From an uncultured Bacilli bacterium (GTDB lineage Bacteria; Bacillota_I; Bacilli_A; RF39; UBA660): a stretch of DNA of 16,450 nt. Made by a program: the position numbers and the translations under genes. Each line of letters begins with the position of its first letter. Position 1 is the first letter of the stretch. The DNA lies in NCBI GenBank assembly GCA_944331945.1, contig CALVJC010000011.1, positions 1 to 16,450 of the forward strand. The letters are read 5' to 3'. This document shows positions 1 through 7,367 of the stretch, in pieces. The notes beneath the pieces are model-generated. The model was not told the origin of the DNA. It worked only from the letters and a program-made list of their open reading frames with translations, and did no database searches.

Positions 1-1394
1 ACATTGGGCCATACTTTAAGCGTTTCTTCCACTTGATAGCCTCTGGTACGATTGTCGCGTACAATTCTTCTTAAAAGGCGATTATCTGTGGTTGGAAAAC
101 GATTATGATAATCTAAGTTTAATTCTGTTAAAGCAGATAGATATATTTTAAACTTATTTTTGGCTGGTATTTCTACTAGTACTTTGGGATTCAAGGCATG
201 AATTCCTTCGATTAAAAGAATATCATTTTCTTCCAGTTTCATCGGTTTGATAAATTCTTTTTCTCCCGCTAAAAAGTTATAGACAGGAGCGAGAACTTCT
301 TCATGATTTAAAAGCTTTTTCATTTGTTCATTCATCAAATCATGATCCACGGCTTGAAAGCTCTCATAGTCTGCTTCTCCTTTTTCATTAATGGGGGTAT
401 CTTTGCGGTCCACAAAGTAATCATCCATACTGAGCATTTTAGGATTCAGTCCAAAACTTTTCAAATACATACACAGTTTCATAGTTGTTGTTGTTTTGCC
501 ACTGGAAGAAGGTCCTGCTAATAAAATAATTTTCTTATCTTTTTTCTTCTCTACAATTTTTTTCGCTACATTTAAGAGGCGATTGCTCTGTAGGGTCTCA
601 TCAATTCGAATTAAATCATTTATTTTTCCATTGGATACGACACGGTTTAAGTCGGAAACATTTTCAATCTTCATCAACTTAGCCCATTCATGACATTCTC
701 TAAATACTTGAAACATATGGGGATGATGAACATATTCTGTAATTTTATTTTTGGAATATACGGTAGGGAATTGTAATATGAATCCATTATCATTTAAATA
801 GGTTAATTTAAAATCTTTTAAAAGGCCCGTGGAAGTTGGCATGTAATAGTAAAAGTAATTGTAGTAATTTCCAAGGCGATAAAGAGTAATAAAAGTATTG
901 GTGTTATATTTCATAATATTGGCTTTGGCATAATCTTTAATACTTTCAAAATAACGAATGGCAGCAAGGCGTTCAATGTTTATCTTGGTAATTGCCAAAT
1001 CTTTTTCCACAAAAGAAACCATTTTCTTCGCAATGGATTTGGTTAGAGTTTCACTGATTGGAAAGGTTGTCTCAATATAAATTCCTTTGTCTAGCGAATG
1101 TTGCACAATAATATTGGCTTTTTCTCCATATAGTTCTTTTACCGCTACTAATAAAAGGAAGGTAAGACCTGCGATATGAACACGATTCCCTACCCTAGAA
1201 TTTAAATCGAGAAATTCAATTTTACAGGGTTTAGTTATTTGATAACTTAGTTCTCGATAAGTATTATCGACTTGCGCTAGAAGGATTGGAAAGCGATACT
1301 TTTTGCTATATTCCTTACTTATTTGTAATAGCGTGGTTCCACGAGGAATTTGTCTTTCTTCGTCATTGATGGTAATTGTAATTTCTTCTATCAT
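1..1394 (-). CDS. TGS-domain nucleoside kinase (uridine kinase family), 3' end cut by window
   Basis: This is the first 464 residues of a frame with no stop that continues past the left edge; complete family members are about 550 residues. The N-terminus (MIEEITITINDEERQIPRGT, about residues 1-65) looks like a TGS domain. A middle part resembles the second additional domain of threonyl-tRNA synthetase. From about residue 280 there is a phosphoribulokinase/uridine kinase domain, with the P-loop GPSSSGKTT at 294-302 followed by an LSMDDYFVDR segment typical of uridine kinases. The expected role is phosphorylation of a nucleoside in the cytoplasm; the exact substrate cannot be read from sequence. 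The ATG at 1392-1394 is chosen because GAAGGTGA lies just upstream and the TGS domain begins immediately. It diverges from clpP and has its own strong promoter. The family call is firm, the substrate is not. Confidence 0.88.
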   Translation of the reverse strand, partial: MIEEITITINDEERQIPRGTTLLQISKEYSKKYRFPILLAQVDNTYRELSYQITKPCKIEFLDLNSRVGNRVHIAGLTFLLLVAVKELYGEKANIIVQHSLDKGIYIETTFPISETLTKSIAKKMVSFVEKDLAITKINIERLAAIRYFESIKDYAKANIMKYNTNTFITLYRLGNYYNYFYYYMPTSTGLLKDFKLTYLNDNGFILQFPTVYSKNKITEYVHHPHMFQVFRECHEWAKLMKIENVSDLNRVVSNGKINDLIRIDETLQSNRLLNVAKKIVEKKKDKKIILLAGPSSSGKTTTTMKLCMYLKSFGLNPKMLSMDDYFVDRKDTPINEKGEADYESFQAVDHDLMNEQMKKLLNHEEVLAPVYNFLAGEKEFIKPMKLEENDILLIEGIHALNPKVLVEIPAKNKFKIYLSALTELNLDYHNRFPTTDNRLLRRIVRDNRTRGYQVEETLKVWPN

Positions 1395-1420
1395 GTTTTC
1401 ACCTTCTTATTCTAATTAAG

Positions 1421-1449
1421 ATTATAGCAAAGGAATCGGCTTTTATCAA
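1421..1449 (-). promoter_or_regulatory. Sigma-A type promoter of the nucleoside kinase gene
   Basis: On the minus strand TTGATA (1444-1449), a 17-base spacer and TATAAT (1421-1426) are present, with TGC directly before the -10, making an extended -10 box. This is one mismatch from consensus. The inferred start of transcription, near 1414, leaves a leader of about 20 bases carrying the GAAGGTGA ribosome binding site. Confidence 0.82.
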
Positions 1450-1484
1450 TTCTTTTGCTTTCCAACATTTTGGCGAAATAAGTT

Positions 1485-1515
1485 TTGTATATTTTGAAGA
1501 GTGATTGGATATAGT
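1485..1515 (+). promoter_or_regulatory. Possible promoter of clpP (weak)
   Basis: TTGTAT (1485-1490) and TATAGT (1510-1515) are the best plus-strand pair before clpP, but the 19-base spacer is long. It is offered only as a candidate. No CtsR-type GGTCAAA repeat and no CIRCE inverted repeat is visible between 1395 and 1532. Confidence 0.3.
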
Positions 1516-1532
1516 AGAACTAGGTGAGAAGA

Positions 1533-2105
1533 ATGAATTTAATTCCAATGATTGTCGATAAAGAAATTAGTGGTGAGAGAAGTTATGATATTTTTTCTCG
1601 GCTTTTAAAGAATCGGATTATTTTGTTAACCGGGGAGATCGATGATGCTTTAGCGAATACCGTTGTCGCTGAGCTTTTATATCTTGATTCTTTGAATCAT
1701 GAGGATATTTCTTTGTACATTAATTCTCCAGGCGGCTCAGTAACGGCGGGAATGGCTATTTTTGATACCATGCATTTTATCAAGAGTAAGGTTTGTACCA
1801 TCTGTTTAGGAATTGCTGCGTCGATGGCTGCTTTTTTGTTAGCGAGTGGTGAAAAAGGGAAACGTTATGTTTTACCAAATAGCGAAGTGATGATCCATCA
1901 ACCTTTAGGAGGAGCTCAAGGGCAAGCGAGTGAAATTAAAATTGCGGCCGAGCATATTTTGAAGACGAAAGGAAAGTTAAATCGTTTGTTAGCAAAGCAT
2001 ACTGGGAAGTCATTGAAACAAATTGAAAGGGATACGGAACGAGATAATTTTATGGAGGCCAAGGAAGCCGTTGCCTATGGACTTGTCGATCAAATTCTCA
2101 GTTAA
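1533..2105 (+). CDS. clpP: ATP-dependent Clp protease proteolytic subunit ClpP
   Basis: This is a complete ClpP serine peptidase of 190 residues, which forms the tetradecameric chamber fed by Clp ATPases in the cytoplasm. The catalytic triad is intact: Ser97 in GIAASMAAF, His122 in MIHQPLGG and Asp171 in ERDTERDNF, the same numbering as the B. subtilis enzyme. The ATG at 1533 is preferred to the in-frame GTG at 1524. It gives the conserved MNLIPM start, and the GTG lies within the Shine-Dalgarno-like AGGTGAG at 1522-1528. The C-terminus stops right after QILS, slightly shorter than in B. subtilis. The gene diverges from the nucleoside kinase and is followed 100 bases later by the Xre regulator. 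The partner ATPase is not in the window. Confidence 0.97.
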   Translation: MNLIPMIVDKEISGERSYDIFSRLLKNRIILLTGEIDDALANTVVAELLYLDSLNHEDISLYINSPGGSVTAGMAIFDTMHFIKSKVCTICLGIAASMAAFLLASGEKGKRYVLPNSEVMIHQPLGGAQGQASEIKIAAEHILKTKGKLNRLLAKHTGKSLKQIERDTERDNFMEAKEAVAYGLVDQILS

Positions 2106-2114
2106 TTTTTCTTC

Positions 2115-2142
2115 TAGACACTTTTTTATTTCTTTGTATTAA
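2115..2142 (+). promoter_or_regulatory. Possible promoter of the tandem Xre gene (weak)
   Basis: TAGACA (2115-2120), a 16-base spacer and TATTAA (2137-2142) form a weak promoter-like pair in the 100-base gap after clpP. No terminator hairpin is seen after clpP, so the regulator could instead be read through from clpP. Confidence 0.25.
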
Positions 2143-2205
2143 CACATGATATCCCATTTTAAAATCTTTTTTTATTTTTCTCTTACAATGAATTTGGTGA
2201 TGGGA

Positions 2206-2676
2206 ATGGAAAATACAATATTTCGGTTTGCAGAGCTTCGAGTAAAAAAAGATCTAAAGCAATGGCAAATTGCTCGTATGCTAAATGTAAAAGCGAATAC
2301 TTATAGCAAATGGGAAAAAGGAATTAATGATATTACTTTAGAAAAGCTTAATGAACTAGCAAATTTTTATCATGTTAGTCTAGATTATTTTGTGGGAATT
2401 TCTGAAAATTCAAAAGAAGTACCAAAAAGAAAGATTAATCTTGATTTAATGCGAAAAAGGTTACGATTACTCCGGAGGGAAAATCATATGAGCCAGAGTT
2501 TGTTAAGTAAAAAGACGGGATTTGCTCAAACCACTTATTCTAGTTTCGAAACAGGTGCAAGAACTCCTACTGCTTTTAAACTCTTTCATTTGTGTCAGTT
2601 TTATCAAGTTTCCTTTGACTATTTAACCGGCAGAACCGATAAGAAAGAACGAGAACTTAAGACGGTTGTTCATTAA
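2206..2676 (+). CDS. Transcriptional regulator with two tandem Xre-family HTH domains
   Basis: The protein is 156 residues from the chosen start and consists almost entirely of two Cro/CI-type helix-turn-helix units in a row. The first is roughly residues 6-64 (FRFAELRVKK ... VSLDYFVGIS) and the second roughly 80-140 (LMRKRLRLLR ... VSFDYLTGRT). Each carries the Xre pattern of a QxxIA or QSLLS helix, a recognition helix with TYSKWE or TYSSFE, and a closing Y-VS-DY-GR/GI segment. No effector-binding or peptidase domain follows, so the ligand or target is unknown. ATG 2206 is chosen because GGTGA at 2196-2200 lies 5 bases upstream and the HTH begins soon after. ATGs at 2146, 2188 and 2200 would add an odd hydrophobic or short leader. 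The gene converges on nagZ; their ends overlap by 20 bases and share a terminator. Confidence 0.85.
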   Translation: MENTIFRFAELRVKKDLKQWQIARMLNVKANTYSKWEKGINDITLEKLNELANFYHVSLDYFVGISENSKEVPKRKINLDLMRKRLRLLRRENHMSQSLLSKKTGFAQTTYSSFETGARTPTAFKLFHLCQFYQVSFDYLTGRTDKKERELKTVVH

Positions 2677-2690
2677 GTTCTCGTTTTGTT
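2646..2690. terminator. Shared bidirectional terminator between the Xre gene and nagZ
   Basis: An exact 11-base inverted repeat, CGAGAACTTAA (2650-2660) and TTAAGTTCTCG (2673-2683), surrounds a 12-base loop. It is flanked by A residues on the left and TTTTGTT on the right. The Xre stop TAA (2674-2676) lies in the right arm and the nagZ stop (2657-2659) in the left arm, so the hairpin is made of the coding ends of both genes. The plus-strand T-tract is the better of the two; the minus-strand one is interrupted. Confidence 0.8.
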
Positions 2691-3817
2691 ATGATTTGAT
2701 ACTGATACTTGAAGGCTAAGACTCTTTTTACGGTTTCATCAATCTCACTTTCTGTGATGGTGCCATTTTCTACGGCTTCTTTTAGGTCTTGCTTATCGGT
2801 TTGATAACTTGAGGTCATGATTAAATCATTTCCAGCTTGAAAGGCTTTTACCGCTTCTTTTTCGCCATTTAAAGAATCTTGAATGGCTTCCATGGCTAAA
2901 TCATCCGTTAATATCAGACCCGTAAATCCCATTTCTCGCAATTTTTCGTGAACTTCTTTGGATAAAGAGGCAGGATTATTGCTGTCATAAGCAGAAATAA
3001 TATTATGAGAAACCATGATGAGAGGAACCTTCTCCTCGATTCCTGCTTGAAATGGTGGCAAGCTATTTTCTTGTAATTCCTCTTCGGTTCTTTGGTCTAC
3101 ACTGATTCCATTATGTGTATCTAAGTTTCCTCCATATCCTGGAAAGTGTTTTAATGTAATGGGATAGTTATTTTGATAAGCATAACGAGCAATTTGACAG
3201 ATATACTCGGTTACTACTTCACTATCTTCTCCTAAGGTTCTGTTATAAATATAGTCGTTTTCATTGGTAGAGATATCGGCAACTGGCGCTAGATTGAGGT
3301 TGATGCCAAGCTCTTTTAGGAGAGCTTCTTTTTCTTGTTCTATTTCTAGAAGACGAGGAATACCACCTTCTAAATAGTATTCTCGAACGCTTTTAAATCT
3401 TTCGGAACGAAAGGAAGAAAAACGGCTCACTCGGGTAACAATTCCCCCTTCTTCATCGGTGGCGAAAATAAGAGGGATGCTGCTTTCTTGTTGATAAGTC
3501 GCTAACTTTGTGGTTAAACTTTCTTTCGTTTCTTTTTCTAAGTCTTTTGCGAAGAGAATATAACCACTTGGAGGTGCCTCCTTTAAATCTAATACGATTT
3601 CATTTTCATCAAAGCGAACTAGAAATAGTTGACCAATCTTTTCTTCTAACGTCATGTTTTCTAGCAAGGAAAGAGCTTCCTTATAATAAGAAGAAAATAA
3701 TTCTTGAGGTGGTTCTTCTTTTGGCGGTTCTTCTTTTCTTGTTTGTTTGGGAAAGAAAAAGAAAACGGCCATGATGATAAGTACAACAACGAAAAATACG
3801 ATTGTTTTATTCTTCAT
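2657..3817 (-). CDS. nagZ: Glycoside hydrolase family 3 beta-N-acetylhexosaminidase, membrane anchored (NagZ-like)
   Basis: This 386-residue protein removes terminal N-acetylglucosamine in the GH3 family; a role in peptidoglycan turnover outside the membrane is inferred. One hydrophobic segment (residues 6-22) is followed by a charged, proline-rich linker (EEPPKEEPPQ) and a single GH3 barrel. The motif KHFPGYGGNLDTHNGIS (223-239) contains the Asp233/His235 pair expected to act as acid/base, and TDDLAM (304-309) contains the nucleophile aspartate. There is no lipobox cysteine: the first Cys is at about residue 207. It therefore looks like a signal-anchored protein, unlike the lipoprotein form in B. 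subtilis. It is the last gene of the operon and overlaps whiA by 11 bases, with its AAGGAG ribosome binding site inside whiA, suggesting translational coupling. The family call is firm; the exact substrate is inferred. Confidence 0.9.
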   Translation of the reverse strand: MKNKTIVFFVVVLIIMAVFFFFPKQTRKEEPPKEEPPQELFSSYYKEALSLLENMTLEEKIGQLFLVRFDENEIVLDLKEAPPSGYILFAKDLEKETKESLTTKLATYQQESSIPLIFATDEEGGIVTRVSRFSSFRSERFKSVREYYLEGGIPRLLEIEQEKEALLKELGINLNLAPVADISTNENDYIYNRTLGEDSEVVTEYICQIARYAYQNNYPITLKHFPGYGGNLDTHNGISVDQRTEEELQENSLPPFQAGIEEKVPLIMVSHNIISAYDSNNPASLSKEVHEKLREMGFTGLILTDDLAMEAIQDSLNGEKEAVKAFQAGNDLIMTSSYQTDKQDLKEAVENGTITESEIDETVKRVLAFKYQYQIITKRELNEQPS

Positions 3818-4736
3818 TTGTGTCTCCTTGTTCCATAAATTTTTGAGCTAACTCTTTGATCTTACGAAAGCGATGATTTAAGCCTGATTTGGTAATTTTT
3901 TTTCCCGTTTCTAAGGTAATGATTTCACTTAACTCTTTGAGGGACGCTTCTTTATATTTTTCGCGATAGATTAAAGCTTCTTTTGTTTTGTCATCTAATA
4001 ATTCGATCGCCAGGTTATCTCGCAATACTTGAATTTGCTTTAATTGTTCCATTGCATTGGCAATCACACGATCCATGTTTGCTTGTTCACAGTTATTTAA
4101 GCGATTGGTTTCATTTTTTTTCTCATGGTAAATTCGAACATCTTCAAAGTATAGAACTGCTTTCGAAGCACCTAATATTTTAAGAAAATCACTTATCTTT
4201 TCCGCTTCTTTTAAATAGATCATATATCCTTTGTCACGATTTAAAAGTTTAGCATTCAAGTCAAAGCGATTTAATATTTTTTGAATAAAGATGGCTTCGT
4301 CTGGATAATTTACAATGATCTCCATATGATAACGAGATGTTTTGGGATCATTTACACTACCACTATTTAGAAAAACGCCTCTTATATAACATCTTGCTTC
4401 TTCATTTCCATCGACTAAGTATAGCGGAGGTGTTTCTTGTTGATAGGCAATTTTATCGAGTAAGAGATTTACTTTTTGGGTAATTAAAATTAAATATAAT
4501 TTGTTTTTATTAAAGTTGTTTCCATTTCTAATCCCTTTTTCAAAGGTTATTTCTTCTTCTTCCAGTATATTTCCTACATAATCAATGATTCCTTTTCTTT
4601 CACTACTGAGCATTAAGCTTTCTTCTTCCCAGGCGGCATTATTGCGCACAAAGCCAGAAAGGAAAGCGAGCTTTTCTGATTGACTCATGTGGTCCATTTT
4701 TAACAATTCTTCTTTGACTTTAGTAGTAAATGACAT
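3807..4736 (-). CDS. whiA: DNA-binding protein WhiA
   Basis: This is a full-length WhiA of 309 residues. The family combines an N-terminal domain related to LAGLIDADG homing endonucleases (here about residues 20-200, including the LSGFVRNNAAW segment) with a C-terminal helix-turn-helix. The latter is seen near residues 265-300 (LKELSEIITLETGKKITKSG and onward). WhiA is a nucleoid-associated or transcriptional factor: it controls sporulation genes in Streptomyces and influences division and chromosome segregation in B. subtilis. The start is 3 bases after the yvcK stop, and its GAGGTGA ribosome binding site includes that stop codon. The yvcK-whiA pairing is the conserved Bacillota arrangement, which supports the call. 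The function in this organism is inferred. Confidence 0.95.
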   Translation of the reverse strand: MSFTTKVKEELLKMDHMSQSEKLAFLSGFVRNNAAWEEESLMLSSERKGIIDYVGNILEEEEITFEKGIRNGNNFNKNKLYLILITQKVNLLLDKIAYQQETPPLYLVDGNEEARCYIRGVFLNSGSVNDPKTSRYHMEIIVNYPDEAIFIQKILNRFDLNAKLLNRDKGYMIYLKEAEKISDFLKILGASKAVLYFEDVRIYHEKKNETNRLNNCEQANMDRVIANAMEQLKQIQVLRDNLAIELLDDKTKEALIYREKYKEASLKELSEIITLETGKKITKSGLNHRFRKIKELAQKFMEQGDTNEE

Positions 4737-4739
4737 GTT

Positions 4740-5690
4740 TCACCTCATCAAATAAGAAAAAATAAGGGAGCTTAATTTTTGACTGTGATGTTTTAAGGTA
4801 TTATCTACAATGGTTAAAAGATCCGCTTCAATTAGTTCTACATCTAAGGTTGCTAAAACGGGATAGTCAATTTTGACAGGATCTTTTTGTTCGGTTGTAG
4901 AATATTTTTCCACCATTTCTTTGGAAATTTCGGAATTAGAAGCGATAACCGTATCAAGTTTATGTTTTCCCAGATATTGATTAATTAAGTTTACATGATC
5001 ACTCACGGCAAAGTTGTCCGTTTCTCCCGGTTGAGTTACGATATTACATAGATAAACAATGGGAGTGGTTACTTCATCAAAAGCGGCTATCACTTTTTTG
5101 CTTAAAAGATGGGGAATCAAACTGGTATAAAGGCTTCCCATGCTAAATAAAATTACATCCGCTTCTTTGATAGCCATGATCACTTCTTCTAAGACTTGTG
5201 GTTCTTCTTTATAAAAAAGTCTTTTTAATTTGCTTGGATGAGCAGTAATACTCGTCTCCCCTTCTACAATTTCTCCCTCTTTCGTTTCCGCCATTAAAGT
5301 AATGTTAGAATCTTCTGAGAGCGGTAAAACGGTGTGTTTCACATCTAGTAAGTTACAAAGGCCTTTGATGGCTTCCTTTAAGCTTCCTGTGATATTAATT
5401 AAAGAAGTTAGAATTAAGTTTCCAAGAGCATGACCATTTAAGTCACTGGTCGTTTTAAAGCGATACTCAAGCATTTTTTTGATGTCCTCTTCGGTACTTG
5501 ATAAACTGGTAATCACTTTTCTAATATCACCGACGGCAGGGGTATGAAATTCTTCCCTTAGTTTTCCAGTACTGCGTCCATTATCCGATACGGTAATCAC
5601 AGCTGTAATATCAACCGGAAAGTCTTTAAGACCTTTTAATAAATAGGAAAGTCCGGTTCCTCCTCCAAATACTAATACTTTTTTATTCAT
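4740..5690 (-). CDS. yvcK: YvcK/GlmR-type regulator (gluconeogenesis factor, CofD-like fold)
   Basis: This 316-residue protein belongs to the YvcK/GlmR family, related to 2-phospho-L-lactate transferase (CofD). Hallmarks are FGGGTGLSYLLKGLK at the N-terminus, VSDNGRSTGKLREEF (34-48), the VGDIRKVI segment (53-60), and NGHALGNL (85-92). In B. subtilis the protein binds UDP-sugars and supports growth on gluconeogenic carbon by influencing the envelope precursor enzyme GlmS; by homology it should be cytoplasmic. It overlaps the end of trxB by 8 bases (ATGAATAA) and has a strong AAGGGGGGAA ribosome binding site. In B. subtilis rapZ sits directly before it; here trxB does, so rapZ is absent from the operon. 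Stop is TGA, which helps show the standard genetic code. Confidence 0.95.
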   Translation of the reverse strand: MNKKVLVFGGGTGLSYLLKGLKDFPVDITAVITVSDNGRSTGKLREEFHTPAVGDIRKVITSLSSTEEDIKKMLEYRFKTTSDLNGHALGNLILTSLINITGSLKEAIKGLCNLLDVKHTVLPLSEDSNITLMAETKEGEIVEGETSITAHPSKLKRLFYKEEPQVLEEVIMAIKEADVILFSMGSLYTSLIPHLLSKKVIAAFDEVTTPIVYLCNIVTQPGETDNFAVSDHVNLINQYLGKHKLDTVIASNSEISKEMVEKYSTTEQKDPVKIDYPVLATLDVELIEADLLTIVDNTLKHHSQKLSSLIFSYLMR

Positions 5691-6576
5691 TTTGTTCCCC
5701 CCTTACTATAGAAAGTGCACAAGTAGCGGCTTCTCCCATGGCAATCACGATTTGGTATGATTCTTTTTTGATACAATCACCAATGGCATAGATTCCTTTT
5801 TCTTTTGTTTGAAAATGCGAATCGACTTTAATATATCCATCGGATCCTAAAATAGGCAAATTTTGAAAGATATCAGTGGTTGGTAGTTGTCCAATATAGA
5901 TAAAAGCCGCATCACAAGAAAGGACGGTTTTATCTTTTAGAATGACACTTTCTAAGTGGTCTTTTCCTTTGAATTCTTCCACTTCTCCTGTTTGACAGAT
6001 AACATTATTTTTTTCTTTTAAGCGTTCCACTAAAAAGGATTCTGCTCGGTAGTTTTCTCTTCGATGAAGGAGAATCACTTTTTTGGCAAGCCTACTTAAA
6101 TAAAGAGCTGCTTCTAAAGCACTGTTTCCGCCTCCTACTACTAAGATCTGTTTTTCTTTGTATAAAGAACCATCACAGATGGCACAGTAACTAATGCCTT
6201 TTCTTCTTAGTTGTTCTTCTCCTTTTACTTCTAACTTTCTCGGATGTCTTCCGGTCGCGATAATAATTTTATCCGCTTCAATGATTTCCTTTTGGCATAA
6301 AATTTGTTTGGTCTTTCCATTCTTAATTTCTTTTACTTGATCATAAAGAATTTCTACTTCAAGTTCTTTTAGTTGTTTTAAAATGGCTAAAGCTAAATCA
6401 CTGCCACTGATTTTTGAAAAGCCAGGATAGTTTTCGATATCATCATTATCGATGATTTGACCACCTGGCACTTGTCCTTCAATTAGTAAACACGAAATAC
6501 CCGCTCTTTTTAAATAGATCGCAGCGGTCATTCCAGCAACGCCACAACCAATAATACCAACTGTTGTCTTTTTCAT
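5683..6576 (-). CDS. trxB: Thioredoxin reductase TrxB
   Basis: This 297-residue flavoprotein should transfer electrons from NADPH to thioredoxin in the cytoplasm. It shows the FAD site GIIGCGVAGMTAA (7-19), the redox pair Cys131 and Cys134 in SYCAICDGS, the NADPH site VVGGGNSALEAA (147-158), HRR at 171-173 and the FAD-contacting IYAIGD (262-267). It is somewhat shorter than the usual 305-320 residues, mainly by a trimmed C-terminus. The start codon overlaps the lgt stop as ATGA, with AAGGAGG lying just upstream inside lgt. No thioredoxin gene is in the window. The redox pair and both nucleotide sites separate it from ferredoxin-NADP reductase homologues that lack the CxxC. Confidence 0.94.
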   Translation of the reverse strand: MKKTTVGIIGCGVAGMTAAIYLKRAGISCLLIEGQVPGGQIIDNDDIENYPGFSKISGSDLALAILKQLKELEVEILYDQVKEIKNGKTKQILCQKEIIEADKIIIATGRHPRKLEVKGEEQLRRKGISYCAICDGSLYKEKQILVVGGGNSALEAALYLSRLAKKVILLHRRENYRAESFLVERLKEKNNVICQTGEVEEFKGKDHLESVILKDKTVLSCDAAFIYIGQLPTTDIFQNLPILGSDGYIKVDSHFQTKEKGIYAIGDCIKKESYQIVIAMGEAATCALSIVRGEQNE

Positions 6577-7367
6577 GCTAATGCCTCCTTATGATATAAT
6601 TTTTTCTCTTTTCGTTTATGGAAGAAGAAAAAATAGAAACCGATTAAGAATAAGAGAATGGAAACCAGTTGAGCAATTCGAATCTTTCCAAGCATTAGAC
6701 TATCCGTTCTCATTCCTTCAATCATAAAGCGTGCGAAGGAATACCACATAAAGTAAAGTCCAGTTAATTGACCTAAACGAAGATTTTTTCTTTTTCTTAA
6801 GAGTAAAAGAAGAACAAAGCCAATCGCATTCCAAAGAGATTCATAAAAGAAGGTTGGCTGTCGATAAGCTCCGCCTATATACATACCATGAATGATGAAT
6901 TCTGGAAGATATAACGACTCAAGATAAGCTGCGGTGGTAATGCCACCATAGGCTTCTTGATTGAAAAAATTTCCCCAACGACCGATCGCTTGTCCTAAAA
7001 TCAAACCTACCACAATAATATCTAAGAGTTTTAAGGTGTTAATGTTATGTTTCTTACAGTACCAAATAAGAAAGATGAGACCTGCTAATATGCCACCATG
7101 AATGGCTAATCCCCCATTCCAAATTTCAAAAATTTCTATTGGTCTTTGTAAATAGTAATCTAAGTTAAATAAGACATAATAAAGTCTCGCTCCAATAATG
7201 GCGATAATCGCAGTATAGAAAATCATATTAAAGAAAAGCTCTTGATTCATTCCCTGTTTTTTGGCTTCTTTATAAACGACAAGTACGCCAAAAATGACGC
7301 CAAGCAGAATAAAAATAGAATACCAATAAATTTTGATAAATCCTAGATCTAATGCAATTCTATCCAT
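6573..7367 (-). CDS. lgt: Prolipoprotein diacylglyceryl transferase Lgt
   Basis: This 264-residue polytopic membrane enzyme transfers diacylglycerol from phosphatidylglycerol to the lipobox cysteine of prolipoproteins, the first step of lipoprotein maturation. The Lgt signature GRWGNFFNQEAYGG lies at 129-142, and the essential-histidine segment IHGG at 89-92. About seven hydrophobic stretches are visible, the last near residues 230-250. The C-terminus is lysine-rich. It overlaps the upstream YvlD-type gene by 8 bases and trxB by 4 bases (ATGA), so all three are probably coupled. In B. subtilis hprK precedes lgt; here it does not. Signal peptidase II is not in the window. Confidence 0.96.
   Translation of the reverse strand: MDRIALDLGFIKIYWYSIFILLGVIFGVLVVYKEAKKQGMNQELFFNMIFYTAIIAIIGARLYYVLFNLDYYLQRPIEIFEIWNGGLAIHGGILAGLIFLIWYCKKHNINTLKLLDIIVVGLILGQAIGRWGNFFNQEAYGGITTAAYLESLYLPEFIIHGMYIGGAYRQPTFFYESLWNAIGFVLLLLLRKRKNLRLGQLTGLYFMWYSFARFMIEGMRTDSLMLGKIRIAQLVSILLFLIGFYFFFFHKRKEKKLYHKEALA

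Noticed and set aside
324..693. Two plus-strand open frames of 65 codons near the left end
   Set aside because: Both are antisense to the kinase domain of the nucleoside kinase, including its P-loop.
3508..3774. Plus-strand open frame of 88 codons opposite nagZ
   Set aside because: It lies wholly inside a clearly coding minus-strand gene, has no ribosome binding site or family resemblance, and its hydrophobic content mirrors the opposite strand.
5683..6576. Reading trxB as ferredoxin-NADP reductase
   Set aside because: The redox-active CAIC pair in the thioredoxin reductase context is present, which that enzyme group lacks.
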